From positions 1-33,620 of the forward strand of contig NZ_CAMRAN010000044.1 in assembly GCF_947039875.1 (NCBI RefSeq): a stretch of DNA of 33,620 nucleotides. Reading direction: 5' to 3'. Shown one piece after another: positions 16,694 through 25,112 of this stretch; within the stretch, counting starts at the first letter, position 1, and the number at the start of each line of letters is the position of its first letter. This DNA comes from an uncultured Photobacterium sp. GTDB taxonomy: Bacteria > Pseudomonadota > Gammaproteobacteria > Enterobacterales > Vibrionaceae. The position numbers and the translations under genes are program-made. The notes below the pieces were generated by a model. The model saw only the letters and a list, made by a program, of their open reading frames with translations, did not search any database and had not been told where the DNA came from.

Positions 16694-17035
16694 TTAAAAC
16701 AAGCATTGTTGAGAATGATGATCGACTGTGAGTAACTCAAGAGAAGTTACTCCTTCAAAATGAACAATCCATGCCATATTGCTACGTGGAAATTCTTTTA
16801 CAATCGACTTTTTAAGTTGCTTAAGTAAACCTACGCTATTAAGTGTGAGTGTTTGATTATCAAAACCAAATTGATTAAATACAAAATGATCCGTATCTTG
16901 TTTTAGAACCACAATACCGCGATCTTTTTTAAATGTTCTTGCTTCTATCGCCTCACCAGCAACCATAATAGGCAACTCACGTCGAAAGGTATGGAATAAT
17001 TGAGATATATGCACTTTAGCCATACTTAATACCAT
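16694..17035 (-). CDS. Hypothetical 113-aa protein
   Basis: This soluble alpha/beta-looking protein has no signal peptide or membrane segment and no motif that I recognise. A basic centre (EARTFKKDRGIVVLK, then LLKQLKKSIVKEFPR) and a C-terminal hydrophobic strand (MAWIVHFEGVTSLELL) can be seen. A second ATG at 17021-17023 (MAKVHISQL) could be the start. AGGAGG is 15 nt upstream of the first ATG, further than usual, so the start is uncertain. Convergence on a shared terminator and steady codon use support a real gene. Confidence 0.65.
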   Translation of the reverse strand: MVLSMAKVHISQLFHTFRRELPIMVAGEAIEARTFKKDRGIVVLKQDTDHFVFNQFGFDNQTLTLNSVGLLKQLKKSIVKEFPRSNMAWIVHFEGVTSLELLTVDHHSQQCLF

Positions 17036-17239
17036 CTAAACTAACAATATCCTCCTATCATAGGATGTTACTGTCACCCCCCCTATTCAATTATAATTAA
17101 TGCTGATGTAAATAAATTTGATTATAACTGTCATCTCTCTCCCTTCTTATTGTAAGGGCTATCCTCCTGTATTACAGTTGTCATCATAGATCAGCAAAGA
17201 TATAATTTATGCAATATTTCCTTATGAGACTTATCGACT

Positions 17240-17599
17240 ATGTCACGCTTTAGCCAATTTTTGCACTCGCATTGGAAACTCATCAGCGTTCTTATCCTTG
17301 CTTTAATTACTGTCTTATCTTTAACACCACAAACAGAATTACCCACTGTTTCAGGAACAGATAAAACCCACCACTTTATCGCTTATACTGCGTTAATGTT
17401 TACGGTGGCTTTTGTTAAGCCTAAACAATGGCAATGGATTGCTGTATTTTTCTTTTGTTGGAGTGGTGCAATTGAATTAATTCAGCCTTACGTTAATCGC
17501 TATGGTGAATGGCTTGACCTTGCAGCAAATACTGGAGGGCTGATCTGTGGTTTTATTATCGCAAGAATCTTCGCGTACATTTGTAAAAAAACAAGTTAG
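17240..17599 (+). CDS. VanZ-like membrane protein
   Basis: This 119-aa protein has about four membrane segments. The VanZ-like core is visible as LSLTPQTELP, then GTDKTHHFIAYTALMF near residues 40-55, followed by AIELIQPYVNRYGEWLDLAANTGG, where the conserved acidic and asparagine residues sit. The family is named after the teicoplanin-resistance protein, but most members are chromosomal proteins of unknown function. It stands alone between the minus-strand 113-aa gene and the ktr operon. No strong ribosome binding site is visible. Confidence 0.88.
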   Translation: MSRFSQFLHSHWKLISVLILALITVLSLTPQTELPTVSGTDKTHHFIAYTALMFTVAFVKPKQWQWIAVFFFCWSGAIELIQPYVNRYGEWLDLAANTGGLICGFIIARIFAYICKKTS

Positions 17600-18135
17600 T
17601 CATTTATATTTAAAAACATTTTTATACTCTAACTAACCGTTTGCATGATAATGATTATTTACGTTTATTTTAATTTAAAAGAAACATAGAGCTAATAAAG
17701 TTCCTCTTTGTAACGATTATCAAAAACAAAAGACTGTATTATATAGGCTGATAATTCAGCATATATTGTGTAACTCTCATATTTAGAGCTAAATATAAGA
17801 TTACTATTTTCAATACTTAGATTAAGCATAATTCACACGAACAATAAAAAAAGCATTTTAATCAAGTGGTTATACACTACCTGTTGTTTTCATAAAATAA
17901 ACCATAAACAATGTTCATGATTCACTAACTTGAATTACCTAAAAAATGCGAGCAATATCCGAAAAATTATACCTAACTGGAATTTGATGTTTCTATGTAT
18001 ATCGTCATAACACAAAATGACATAACGACAAGGACGCTCAGATAGCATAGTAATGGCTAATTTGTTAACTTAATGTTTTTACAATCAACAACAAAACAAA
18101 TAAAGCATTACACTAAAGTAATGTGGGGGAAAAAA
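17600..18135. other. Long leader region upstream of ktrAB
   Basis: This is AT-rich. It contains two Fur-box-like sequences at 17646-17660 and 17708-17722, and no convincing ORF. I found no RyhB-like core. A frame extension of ktrA to 18073 lacks family-like residues and is not used. Confidence 0.55.
17646..17660. promoter_or_regulatory. Fur-box-like site
   Basis: TGATAATGATTATTT matches 13 of 15 positions of the 7-1-7 Fur motif TGATAATnATTATCA. A weaker copy (11 of 14 defined positions) is at 17708-17722, ending ATTATCA. The sites are 475 bp from ktrA, so the regulated transcript is unclear and might be an unannotated RNA. Confidence 0.4.
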
Positions 18136-18798
18136 ATGAATCCTGAAGACAAGCAGTTTGCTGTTATTGGCCTTGGCCGCTTTGGTATGTCTCTGTGTGC
18201 AGAGCTTAGCGAACGTGGAGCACAAGTATTAGCTATTGATATTAATGAAACATGTGTTCGCCAAGCAGCTGATATTGCGACACAAGCTGTCGTTGCTGAC
18301 TGTTCAAATGAAGCCACCATTGCAGAACTAAAACTTGATGATTATGACTTAGTGATGGTTGCTATTGGAGATGATATCAATGCCAATATATTAACTACCC
18401 TATTGCTAAAAGATGCAGGTGTAAAAACAGTCTGGGTCAAAGCCAAAGATACTCCACATTGTAAAATCCTTTCAAAAATTGGCGCAGATAAAATCATAAG
18501 ACCTGAACTGGATATGGGTATTCGTATAGCGCGTAACATGCTAGATAAACGTATATTTGAATTTTCAGAACTCGGTAGCGGTATTTCATTAGCTGAAGTT
18601 GTTGTTACAGCACGAAATATGGGTAAACCTATATCTAAACATCCTTGTGCCGGTAGTGATGCTACACAAGTATTAGCACTTAAACGTGGCCCTCAAGTAC
18701 GTAAGGCACCTGATATGGATATGGAAATGCAAGTTGGTGATATCCTTATTATTACAGGCCCTGAAGATGTACTATCAGAAACATTAAGAAAGTTATGA
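18136..18798 (+). CDS. ktrA: KtrA, K+ uptake regulatory subunit
   Basis: This 220-aa cytosolic protein forms the octameric RCK ring that gates KtrB. The Rossmann start FAVIGLGRFGMSL (GLGRFG at 12-17) binds NAD(H) or ATP/ADP. RCK_N runs to about 140 and the RCK_C domain covers about 140-220 (AEVVVTARNMGKPIS, then VGDILIITGPEDVL). The length equals the Vibrio alginolyticus protein as I remember it. The ATG at 18136 is preceded by GGGGG and gives MNPEDKQFAVIG as in relatives, so I reject the longer frame from 18073. Its stop overlaps the ktrB start in an ATGA, giving coupled translation. Confidence 0.95.
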   Translation: MNPEDKQFAVIGLGRFGMSLCAELSERGAQVLAIDINETCVRQAADIATQAVVADCSNEATIAELKLDDYDLVMVAIGDDINANILTTLLLKDAGVKTVWVKAKDTPHCKILSKIGADKIIRPELDMGIRIARNMLDKRIFEFSELGSGISLAEVVVTARNMGKPISKHPCAGSDATQVLALKRGPQVRKAPDMDMEMQVGDILIITGPEDVLSETLRKL

Positions 18799-20162
18799 GT
18801 TTTATCCCTAATCGGACAATGTATGTCCCAATAAAAAAAAATAAGCGCGATAAACGGTGGTCTGAACCAAAAATTATCATCTTTAGTTTTTTAGCTATTT
18901 TGATCCCTGGCGCAATTTTATTAACATTACCCGTTTTTTCTGTATCAGGACTCAGTTTTGTTGATGCTCTGTTCACCGCAACATCTGCTATTAGTGTTAC
19001 AGGGTTGGGCGTTGTTGACACTGGTACTCACTTTTCCACCAGCGGTAAAGTATTATTGATGATCTTAATGCAGATTGGTGGCCTTGGGCAGATGACCTTA
19101 TCTGCTGTTTTGTTATATATGTTTGGCTTACGCGTTAGTCTACGCCAACAATCGCTAACAAAAGAGCAACTCGGGCAAGAAAAATTCATCAATATTCGTT
19201 TACTCGTCAAACACATTATTATCTTTGTTATTGTATGTGAATTAATTGGTACATTTTTTCTATCATTACGTTGGGTACCAATGATGGGATGGGATAAGGG
19301 GCTTTTTACTGCCCTTTTCCATGCCATTTCCGCATTTAATAACGCTGGTTTCTCACTGTTTTCAGATAATTTAACCCAATATGTTGACGATCCATTAGTG
19401 ATCATCACTGTTGCGATGTTATTTATATTAGGTGGCTTAGGCTTTACCGTTATTTCAGATTTACAGCGTAATTTACACCGTGGCTTTCATTTTTTATCAC
19501 TGCATTCTAAAATAATGATTATTGCAACACCTATATTATTATTCGCTGGCACAATAATGATTTGGCTACTTGAGCACGATAATATGCAAACGCTTGGAAG
19601 CTTAGATATATCTGGGCAATGGTTGGCTGCATTCTTTCAATCGGCAACCGTTCGTACTGCTGGCTTTAATAGTGTCAATATTGGTGCGTTTACGGAACCT
19701 GGTTTATTAGTACTGATGCTATTGATGCTAATTGGTGCAGGCCCAACATCAACCGGTGGTGGTATCAAAGTTTCTACCTTTGTTGTGGCTATTTTGGCTA
19801 CATGGTCATTTTTAAAACAGCGTGATCGAGTGGTACTTTTTAAGCGTACAATCTCAAATCAAACGGTAACAAAATCATTAGCCATCATTGTAGTCAGTGG
19901 CATTGTATTATTGATTGCGATGTTTGCTTTAATGCTGACAGAAAAAGCGCCGTTCTATGAGGTAATGTTTGAAACTATTTCAGCCTTTGCAACGGTGGGT
20001 GTAACTGCGGGTTTAACAGCAACACTGTCTGAACCTGGTAAATATATTATTATTATTGTAATGATTATTGGTCGTTTAGGTCCACTAACACTGGCTTATA
20101 TGTTGGCTCGTCCAAAACCAACACTATTACGTTATCCTGAAGATAATGTTGCTACTGGTTAA
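18795..20162 (+). CDS. ktrB: KtrB, Na+-dependent K+ transporter subunit
   Basis: This 455-aa membrane protein of the Trk/Ktr/HKT superfamily has four M1-P-M2 repeats. The four selectivity-filter glycines fall at G70 (AISVTGLG), G185 (AFNNAGFS), G290 (VRTAGFNS) and G402 (FATVGVT), the same numbering as Vibrio alginolyticus KtrB. The flexible intramembrane gate loop between M2C1 and M2C2 is seen as GAGPTSTGGGIK (314-325). With KtrA it mediates Na+-dependent K+ uptake under osmotic stress. It overlaps ktrA by 4 bp and ends in a strong terminator. Confidence 0.96.
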   Translation: MSFIPNRTMYVPIKKNKRDKRWSEPKIIIFSFLAILIPGAILLTLPVFSVSGLSFVDALFTATSAISVTGLGVVDTGTHFSTSGKVLLMILMQIGGLGQMTLSAVLLYMFGLRVSLRQQSLTKEQLGQEKFINIRLLVKHIIIFVIVCELIGTFFLSLRWVPMMGWDKGLFTALFHAISAFNNAGFSLFSDNLTQYVDDPLVIITVAMLFILGGLGFTVISDLQRNLHRGFHFLSLHSKIMIIATPILLFAGTIMIWLLEHDNMQTLGSLDISGQWLAAFFQSATVRTAGFNSVNIGAFTEPGLLVLMLLMLIGAGPTSTGGGIKVSTFVVAILATWSFLKQRDRVVLFKRTISNQTVTKSLAIIVVSGIVLLIAMFALMLTEKAPFYEVMFETISAFATVGVTAGLTATLSEPGKYIIIIVMIIGRLGPLTLAYMLARPKPTLLRYPEDNVATG

Positions 20163-20207
20163 TACCAATATAAGTCAGTAACTGTAATATCTACAGCTGT
20201 ACTCGAT

Positions 20208-20246
20208 AAAAAGGCGTGTTTCCTAACCAAAGAAACACGCCTTTTT
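20208..20246 (+). terminator. ktrAB terminator
   Basis: AAAAAGGCGTGTTTC (20208-20222) pairs perfectly with GAAACACGCCTTTTT (20232-20246) around 9 nt, then T-rich sequence. It is probably used by the convergent minus-strand gene too. Confidence 0.92.
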
Positions 20247-20263
20247 ATTTACCTATGAGATCA

Positions 20264-20920
20264 CTAACGAGGAATATTTGTAGCTAAATGATCATCAAAG
20301 CCAACGGCAACTAAATTCTCATAAGCTTGCCATACCACTGCTGGAATATCTTGCTCTGTTGAAAAACCCAATTCAGGATAATAACGGATTCGTTGTAAAT
20401 CCCCGACCATCACATTAATCATATCACCGTAGCTAATCACATCATTTGCATACTCATCAAATGTTAATCGCGGTGATGTTACTTGTGCTGATTTATTTGG
20501 CCATAATTTTTCAAATGTTGCTAGTGTTCGACGTTCCATAAATGGTTTTTGAACTAAGATAAATCGCTGAGGGGCAAGATTTTTCGCCATGAGTAATTCA
20601 CGGGTTTTTATTATATTATCACCCGTATTCGTTGCTAGAGGCTCAATATAAATACATTCATTTGGCACCCCAATTTCACGAGCGATATTGGCAAAATGCT
20701 CCGCTTCAGAACATGGAAATAACCCTTGAGTGATCTCACCAACATTACCAGAAAATACAATATAAGGTGCATAGCCCTTTAGAAAGAGTTGAGCTGCATA
20801 TTCCGCAACTCTAATATCATTGCTACACAATACAAACAAGCAATCACTTTTTACTAATGCTTGCTGCAATAAATGATAATCCCAAATAATTTTAGCTGAA
20901 CGATAAATTCCTGCGGACAT
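20264..20920 (-). CDS. YdcF-like DUF218 domain protein
   Basis: This 218-aa protein lacks a signal peptide. Its core matches DUF218/YdcF: a first strand CLFVLCSNDIRVAEYAAQLFLKG, then YIVFSGNVG, EAEHFANIAREIGVP, IYIEPLATNTGDNI and a later ILVQKPFMERRTLATFEKL. The TNTGDN motif corresponds to the S/T-x-T-x-E/D-N motif of the family. YdcF of E. coli binds S-adenosylmethionine, but the function is not settled. I start at the ATG at 20918-20920 with AGGGA 7 nt upstream. It is monocistronic and converges on ktrAB. Confidence 0.82.
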   Translation of the reverse strand: MSAGIYRSAKIIWDYHLLQQALVKSDCLFVLCSNDIRVAEYAAQLFLKGYAPYIVFSGNVGEITQGLFPCSEAEHFANIAREIGVPNECIYIEPLATNTGDNIIKTRELLMAKNLAPQRFILVQKPFMERRTLATFEKLWPNKSAQVTSPRLTFDEYANDVISYGDMINVMVGDLQRIRYYPELGFSTEQDIPAVVWQAYENLVAVGFDDHLATNIPR

Positions 20921-21240
20921 AATCAATCCCTTTGTATCAATAGACTACATTTAAAACATAGGCGATTAAAATAACTAGCCTTGATAATAAAATATAACGT
21001 TAAATTCCGTCTTTCAATAACGGAAAATTAAATAATAATTTGCGAATGGCTAATATGCAAAATATTAATCTCATAATAAGTCGTATTTTAATATCCTAAA
21101 CACCAATATATGTTATATCAACAATCATGGTATTTATACCATCATACAAATACCATAAGACTATCGTAGCATAAAAAAAGTGGAGCAAGTTTACACTTAC
21201 TCCACACAATTAATTATTACTTCATATATAGCTGAAGTAA
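20921..21240. other. Intergenic region upstream of YdcF-like gene
   Basis: This contains a palindrome ATGGTAT-TT-ATACCAT (21127-21142), another TACCAT nearby (21151), and the yaeQ terminator. The palindrome could be an operator for the YdcF-like gene, but it is 207 bp from its start. No gene is visible. Confidence 0.5.
21173..21205 (-). terminator. yaeQ terminator
   Basis: Read on the minus strand, GTGGAGTAAGT pairs with ACTTGCTCCAC around GTAA, then seven T residues. It is 36 bp beyond the yaeQ stop. Confidence 0.88.
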
Positions 21241-21783
21241 TTAACGTTGCCACCATTCTGGAAGAATCGCAATGCTGGTTCCATGTTGGTCACTTAACCA
21301 CGCTTGCTCACTCTCAATAGTTAATTGCAGTTGCATTGAACGCTCAACCAACGTTTCCAAGCATTTTAGTTCTTCATCACGTATAAAGACCACAGAGACA
21401 TTGTTCAATGCATTAATCTTAGCTTTATTCGCTTGCCACCAGACAGGTGCGGCATGATCACCATAAGCATAAACAATCACTCTCTTGGCACGGTGTGACG
21501 CCTTGCGAATACGTTTTTCGTCAGGTAAACCCAACTCTACCCACAATTCAATTTCATCAACTAAATTTTTAGTCCATAAATCAGGCTCTTCTGCAGAACT
21601 TACACCTTTAGTAAATTGTAATTCTGGATCTGCATTTAATCCCCAAGCAAGCACTCGCAGCATGAAGCGTTGTAATGTTTCAGATGGATGGCAAGCAATA
21701 GTATGTTGACCATCAAGGTAAACATGGCGATCCATGTCTGCTACGTTCATGTTTACTTTATATATAGTGGCACTGATCGCCAT
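21241..21783 (-). CDS. yaeQ: YaeQ family protein
   Basis: This 180-aa protein is close to the 181-aa E. coli YaeQ length. Characteristic segments are MAISATIYKVNMNVADMDRHVY, HPSETLQRFMLRVLAWGL, EEPDLWTKNLVDEIELWVELGLPDEKRIRKAS in pieces, then VIVYAYG. YaeQ has a PD-(D/E)XK nuclease-like fold. It was once proposed to affect RfaH-dependent transcription, and no activity is proven. AAGGG lies 7 nt before the ATG. It is monocistronic, with its own terminator. Confidence 0.94.
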   Translation of the reverse strand: MAISATIYKVNMNVADMDRHVYLDGQHTIACHPSETLQRFMLRVLAWGLNADPELQFTKGVSSAEEPDLWTKNLVDEIELWVELGLPDEKRIRKASHRAKRVIVYAYGDHAAPVWWQANKAKINALNNVSVVFIRDEELKCLETLVERSMQLQLTIESEQAWLSDQHGTSIAILPEWWQR

Positions 21784-21869
21784 GGGTAACCCTTTAAATT
21801 ATTACTAAATAACAAGTGCAAACATCTGCATACATGCTTATTGTCTACACAAAAAATATGAATATCGTC

Positions 21870-22157
21870 TTAATCTGAAAACAAAGTATATAACGATATA
21901 TCTTGTTGAATGAGATCTTCTTTTTGTGCTTTTGTTAATCGTTTTTTAATATGATATTCAAACTGCATCGCATCACGTTTACAGTTCACTTGCTGTGACC
22001 ATATCAATGTTAAAGGCCCTTTTCCCTTCAGGTATTTGGCCCCTTTTTTACTGTGTTGATGCTCTTCAAAACGACGACAAACATCAACAGTAACGCCACA
22101 ATAAAGCATACCTTTGTGGGTCCGAATAAGATAAACAAACCAAGGAGTGGTTGACAT
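21870..22157 (-). CDS. GIY-YIG domain protein (YhbQ/UPF0213-like)
   Basis: This 95-aa protein is a single GIY-YIG domain. The first motif is VYLI (8-11), the second is Y19-C-G21, followed by R28-R29, E32-H33 and a late glutamate in MQFEYHIKKRLT, the expected metal-binding position. Such short proteins are DNA-nicking enzymes or housekeeping proteins of uncertain role. I start at the ATG at 22155-22157 (MSTTPWFVYLIRT), because the frame further upstream runs into the yceH terminator. Its ribosome binding site is weak. Confidence 0.88.
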   Translation of the reverse strand: MSTTPWFVYLIRTHKGMLYCGVTVDVCRRFEEHQHSKKGAKYLKGKGPLTLIWSQQVNCKRDAMQFEYHIKKRLTKAQKEDLIQQDISLYTLFSD

Positions 22158-22180
22158 AATAACAGGCTCAAAAATAAACA

Positions 22181-22203
22181 GGCCCAACATACAATGTTGA
22201 GCC
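22181..22203 (-). terminator. yceH terminator
   Basis: Read on the minus strand, GGCTCAACAT pairs with ATGTTGGGCC around a 3-nt loop (one mismatch), followed by TGTTTATTTTT. It lies about 70 bp beyond the yceH stop. Confidence 0.75.
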
Positions 22204-22270
22204 TATATAAACGTTCAAAACTACAGCAAAACTAGCGAGACAATCTACCAGTATTCTTAAATAATAGAAA

Positions 22271-22930
22271 CTACTCTGTTAATGATTCTAACATTGATTG
22301 TAATTCAACGAGTTGTTGCTTTAATTGTTCAACGTCTAATTCTAATGCGCTAATTCGTTCTTCATTAATAGCACTACCCGCTACTACCGATTTAGCTGGC
22401 GTGTAATTGTCAATATCAATATCACCACTGAGTAAATGCATATAACGGCAATCACGTTTTCCTGATTCTTTAGGTAACTTAACAACATAAGGTCCCTTAT
22501 CTGCCGATGCTAATAACTCTAATACCGCTTCCGCTTCTTGTGTGTCAGCAAAATCACATAGCCGGTTAGTTCGAGTACGAATTTCACCAGCACTTTGAGG
22601 GCCACGTAATAGCAGTACAATCATGGCTGCTAGTTCTTGTTTAGTAAACTGTAATGAGCCAAATTCAGTATTGCAAAAACGATGCTGAAATTTAGAAACA
22701 CGACTACCAAAACTAGATACGTCGCTCACCATCCGTTTTTCTTTCAGTTCTTCAATCGTATCAAGTACTGTTGCTTCATCGAGCGCCATTACAGGCTCAC
22801 GGCTTGATTTTTGATTACATGCTGTCGTCAACGTATTAAGCGTTAATGGGTATTGATCTGGAGTAGTAATTTCTTTCTCAAGTAAGCAACCAATCACTCG
22901 AGCCTGTTGTTCTGTTAATTGCATATCCAT
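22271..22930 (-). CDS. yceH: YceH (DUF480) protein
   Basis: This protein of about 219 aa has two winged-helix domains. It follows E. coli YceH closely: QARVIGCLLEKEITTPDQYP, ACNQKSSREPVM, FCNTEFG, LLLRGPQSAGEIRTRTNRL and the later GKRDCRYMHLLSG. A C-terminal coiled coil (about 190-219, ALELDVEQLKQQLVELQSML) is typical. The function is unknown; the fold suggests DNA or protein binding. Several ATG codons crowd the start (22945, 22936, 22930, 22924). I choose 22930 because AGGA lies 5 nt before it. Confidence 0.93.
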   Translation of the reverse strand: MDMQLTEQQARVIGCLLEKEITTPDQYPLTLNTLTTACNQKSSREPVMALDEATVLDTIEELKEKRMVSDVSSFGSRVSKFQHRFCNTEFGSLQFTKQELAAMIVLLLRGPQSAGEIRTRTNRLCDFADTQEAEAVLELLASADKGPYVVKLPKESGKRDCRYMHLLSGDIDIDNYTPAKSVVAGSAINEERISALELDVEQLKQQLVELQSMLESLTE

Positions 22931-23112
22931 GATCATCCTATTCATCTCACCCAATGGCTTTATTCATAAACGTAAGATTTCGACACTTATTACTGAAAAG
23001 CCATTGCTACAATACAGTGTCAAAATACACCTAGAGAGAGTAGCACATTTATCTTTACCAGCAAGTAGTTAGGCTCTCAAAATTATGACTTTTGATCACA
23101 GCAAAGTAAAAG

Positions 23113-24087
23113 TTAGTTTTCATTATGACTCACTAAAGAATATGGATATTCCGCAGTAACAAATTGATCTCTGCCATTTTCTTTAGCTTGATACAATAAA
23201 GTATCAACCGCTTGATATAAATTTTCAACTAATTCTAACCCCGTAGGCACCCACGAAATCGCCCCTTGACTTACAGTTAGTTGGTCACTAATTAACGAGT
23301 GACTATGTGGTATCGCCAACTTTTTTATTGCATCCTTTAAACGCTGACATTCTTTAATAGCTTGTTTTTCATTACAATTACAAATCAATATAATAAATTC
23401 TTCACCACCATAGCGACCGCAAATCTCACCAGCTCTATTGAATGTTTTTTTCAAATTTGATGACAATAATTTAAGGCAGTGGTCACCTTCAATATGTCCT
23501 TGGTAATCATTAAATAGCTTAAAAAAATCAACATCGAGTAGAATAATAGTCAGCGGTAAATTATTACGACCATGCAATGAAATAAATTCGTTTAATTTGT
23601 GATCAAGATAACGACGATTGGCGAGTTTCGTTAATGGATCTTTATTGGCTTGTTCTAACAATAATTTATTTACTTTTTGTAACTGTGCCGTTGTATGCTC
23701 TAATCGTTGCCGCATCACGGCTATACGACTCATTGCCTGCATTTTAGCTGCTAATATCATTGGATTTATTGGCTTAACTAAATAATCGTCCCCACCAACA
23801 TCAATGGCTTTTGCAATAATATGAGGGTCATTAAGACCACTTAAAAAAATAACCGGCACCCACTCAGGATACTGATGCCGAATGGTATAGACTAATTCAA
23901 TACCGTTTTGTTCTGGCATCTCAATATCAATTAATAACAGGTCAGGCTGAAATACTGAGTAACACTTCAATAACTCCGCGGCTGATGATACTGACTTAAC
24001 ATGATGACCAAGGTTTGTTAGACATGCCGCTAAATATAGCCGCTCACTGGCGACATCATCGGCAATTAAAATCCGCATCACTCCCAT
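23113..24087 (-). CDS. Response regulator with GGDEF domain (diguanylate cyclase)
   Basis: This 324-aa cytosolic protein has a receiver domain at about 4-120 (acidic pair D10-D11, phosphoacceptor D54 in LLLIDIEMPE, KP in DDYLVKPINP). A helical linker and a GGDEF domain (about 160-315) follow. The GTP and metal residues are seen in LDVDFFKLFNDYQGHIEGD, and the catalytic loop is GGEEF in CGRYGGEEFIIL, which is active in form. The inhibitory I-site position five residues before it reads RAGE instead of RxxD, so product inhibition may be weakened. I start at the ATG at 24085-24087 with AAAGGA upstream, not the longer frame. The partner kinase is not adjacent. It should make c-di-GMP on phosphorylation. 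Confidence 0.93.
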   Translation of the reverse strand: MGVMRILIADDVASERLYLAACLTNLGHHVKSVSSAAELLKCYSVFQPDLLLIDIEMPEQNGIELVYTIRHQYPEWVPVIFLSGLNDPHIIAKAIDVGGDDYLVKPINPMILAAKMQAMSRIAVMRQRLEHTTAQLQKVNKLLLEQANKDPLTKLANRRYLDHKLNEFISLHGRNNLPLTIILLDVDFFKLFNDYQGHIEGDHCLKLLSSNLKKTFNRAGEICGRYGGEEFIILICNCNEKQAIKECQRLKDAIKKLAIPHSHSLISDQLTVSQGAISWVPTGLELVENLYQAVDTLLYQAKENGRDQFVTAEYPYSLVSHNEN

Positions 24088-24297
24088 ATTAAATCCTTTA
24101 CGATTACAAGTGTACAATATAAAACATATAGCACTATTCATGCCATATATTCTTTTTATAAAAAAACTTAACAATGTGATTACACCATGACTATTCACTA
24201 AAATAAATTTTATTCTTACTTTTATAATCATATATTGACATTTATCAGTAGGAATATAGGATTCCTCCTCTCAAAACACAATGCGTTAGGAAAAGCT

Positions 24298-24750
24298 ATG
24301 TCTGAAATTAATAACAACGAAGAGCAAATCATCGATGAAACAGTTTATACATTAGATGACTGTTCTCCAGAACTTCGCCAAGTCGTGACATTTGAAGAAG
24401 TACCAGCAGAGTTGATTGATATGCTTGTAAACGTTTATAAGGTATCAGAACCTACATCACGTGAAGCATGGAATGCATTACCAGCAAGCGCACAAAATGT
24501 TTTGGATAATTTTGAGCAATTCCACTCACTAGTTGCATTAAGTCAAAGCTACTCTGGCGTTGATTTTCTTGGTGAGATGCAAGACACCAAATTCCCAGAA
24601 GATATGGGCGCAGAAGAACAAGCTGAATACAAAGCATCAATGCTTGATAAAGTATTAGTTAACTGTGTGAAAGATATGTGTAAGCAATTGAAAAAAGCAC
24701 GTCGTAATCCACCAATGAAACGTGAATTTACTGAAATTTTTCAAAAATAA
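24298..24750 (+). CDS. Hypothetical 150-aa acidic protein
   Basis: This is a soluble protein with an acidic N-terminal half (MSEINNNEEQIIDETVY) and a basic C-terminal tail (KQLKKARRNPPMKREFTEIF). Helices are likely between 45 and 130. No signal peptide, membrane segment or known motif is seen. AGGAAAAGCT lies directly before the ATG at 24298, so I use this rather than the earlier in-frame start. It diverges from the diguanylate cyclase across 210 bp and is monocistronic with its own terminator. I do not recognise the family. Good codon use and a strong ribosome binding site make it a real gene. Confidence 0.75.
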   Translation: MSEINNNEEQIIDETVYTLDDCSPELRQVVTFEEVPAELIDMLVNVYKVSEPTSREAWNALPASAQNVLDNFEQFHSLVALSQSYSGVDFLGEMQDTKFPEDMGAEEQAEYKASMLDKVLVNCVKDMCKQLKKARRNPPMKREFTEIFQK

Positions 24751-25112
24751 TCACTATTACTACGGTAATTAATATGAAAAGAAAGGGTGCTTCACTCTTT
24801 CTTTACTTTTATCGTTCTTATCAATTATATTTGAACACTCATAATTAAGATTAGCAATTATCAAAACCATGCGTATAATTTCAATCATTGATAAAAAATA
24901 ACACCTAGAAATATACCAATTTTTATTTAGAATATGACTATTCCTTTATAGGTTTATATCCATAATGAATAGAAATACTGAGAAAATAATATTTCAAATA
25001 AAGAAGTTTTTATGAAAAACTTAGATTATCATCAAAAAATATCACGAAATGATCACATTTTTCATCATCCCAATTGCGTATATTTAGACATTAAAATAAT
25101 AATACTTAAATA
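24751..25112. other. Intergenic region with terminator
   Basis: This contains the terminator at 24778-24810 and then very AT-rich sequence with no clear gene. The start of the following gene has no visible ribosome binding site. Confidence 0.55.
24778..24810 (+). terminator. Terminator of the 150-aa gene
   Basis: AAAGAAAGGGTG (24778-24789) pairs with CACTCTTTCTTT (24793-24804) around CTT with one G-T pair, then ACTTTT. Confidence 0.78.

Noticed and set aside
17640..17730. RyhB-type iron-regulated small RNA
   Set aside because: Fur-like boxes are present, but I could not find the conserved RyhB core or a following terminator hairpin.
18073..18135. Longer N-terminus for KtrA
   Set aside because: The extra 21 residues are not family-like, and the strong ribosome binding site is directly before the ATG at 18136.
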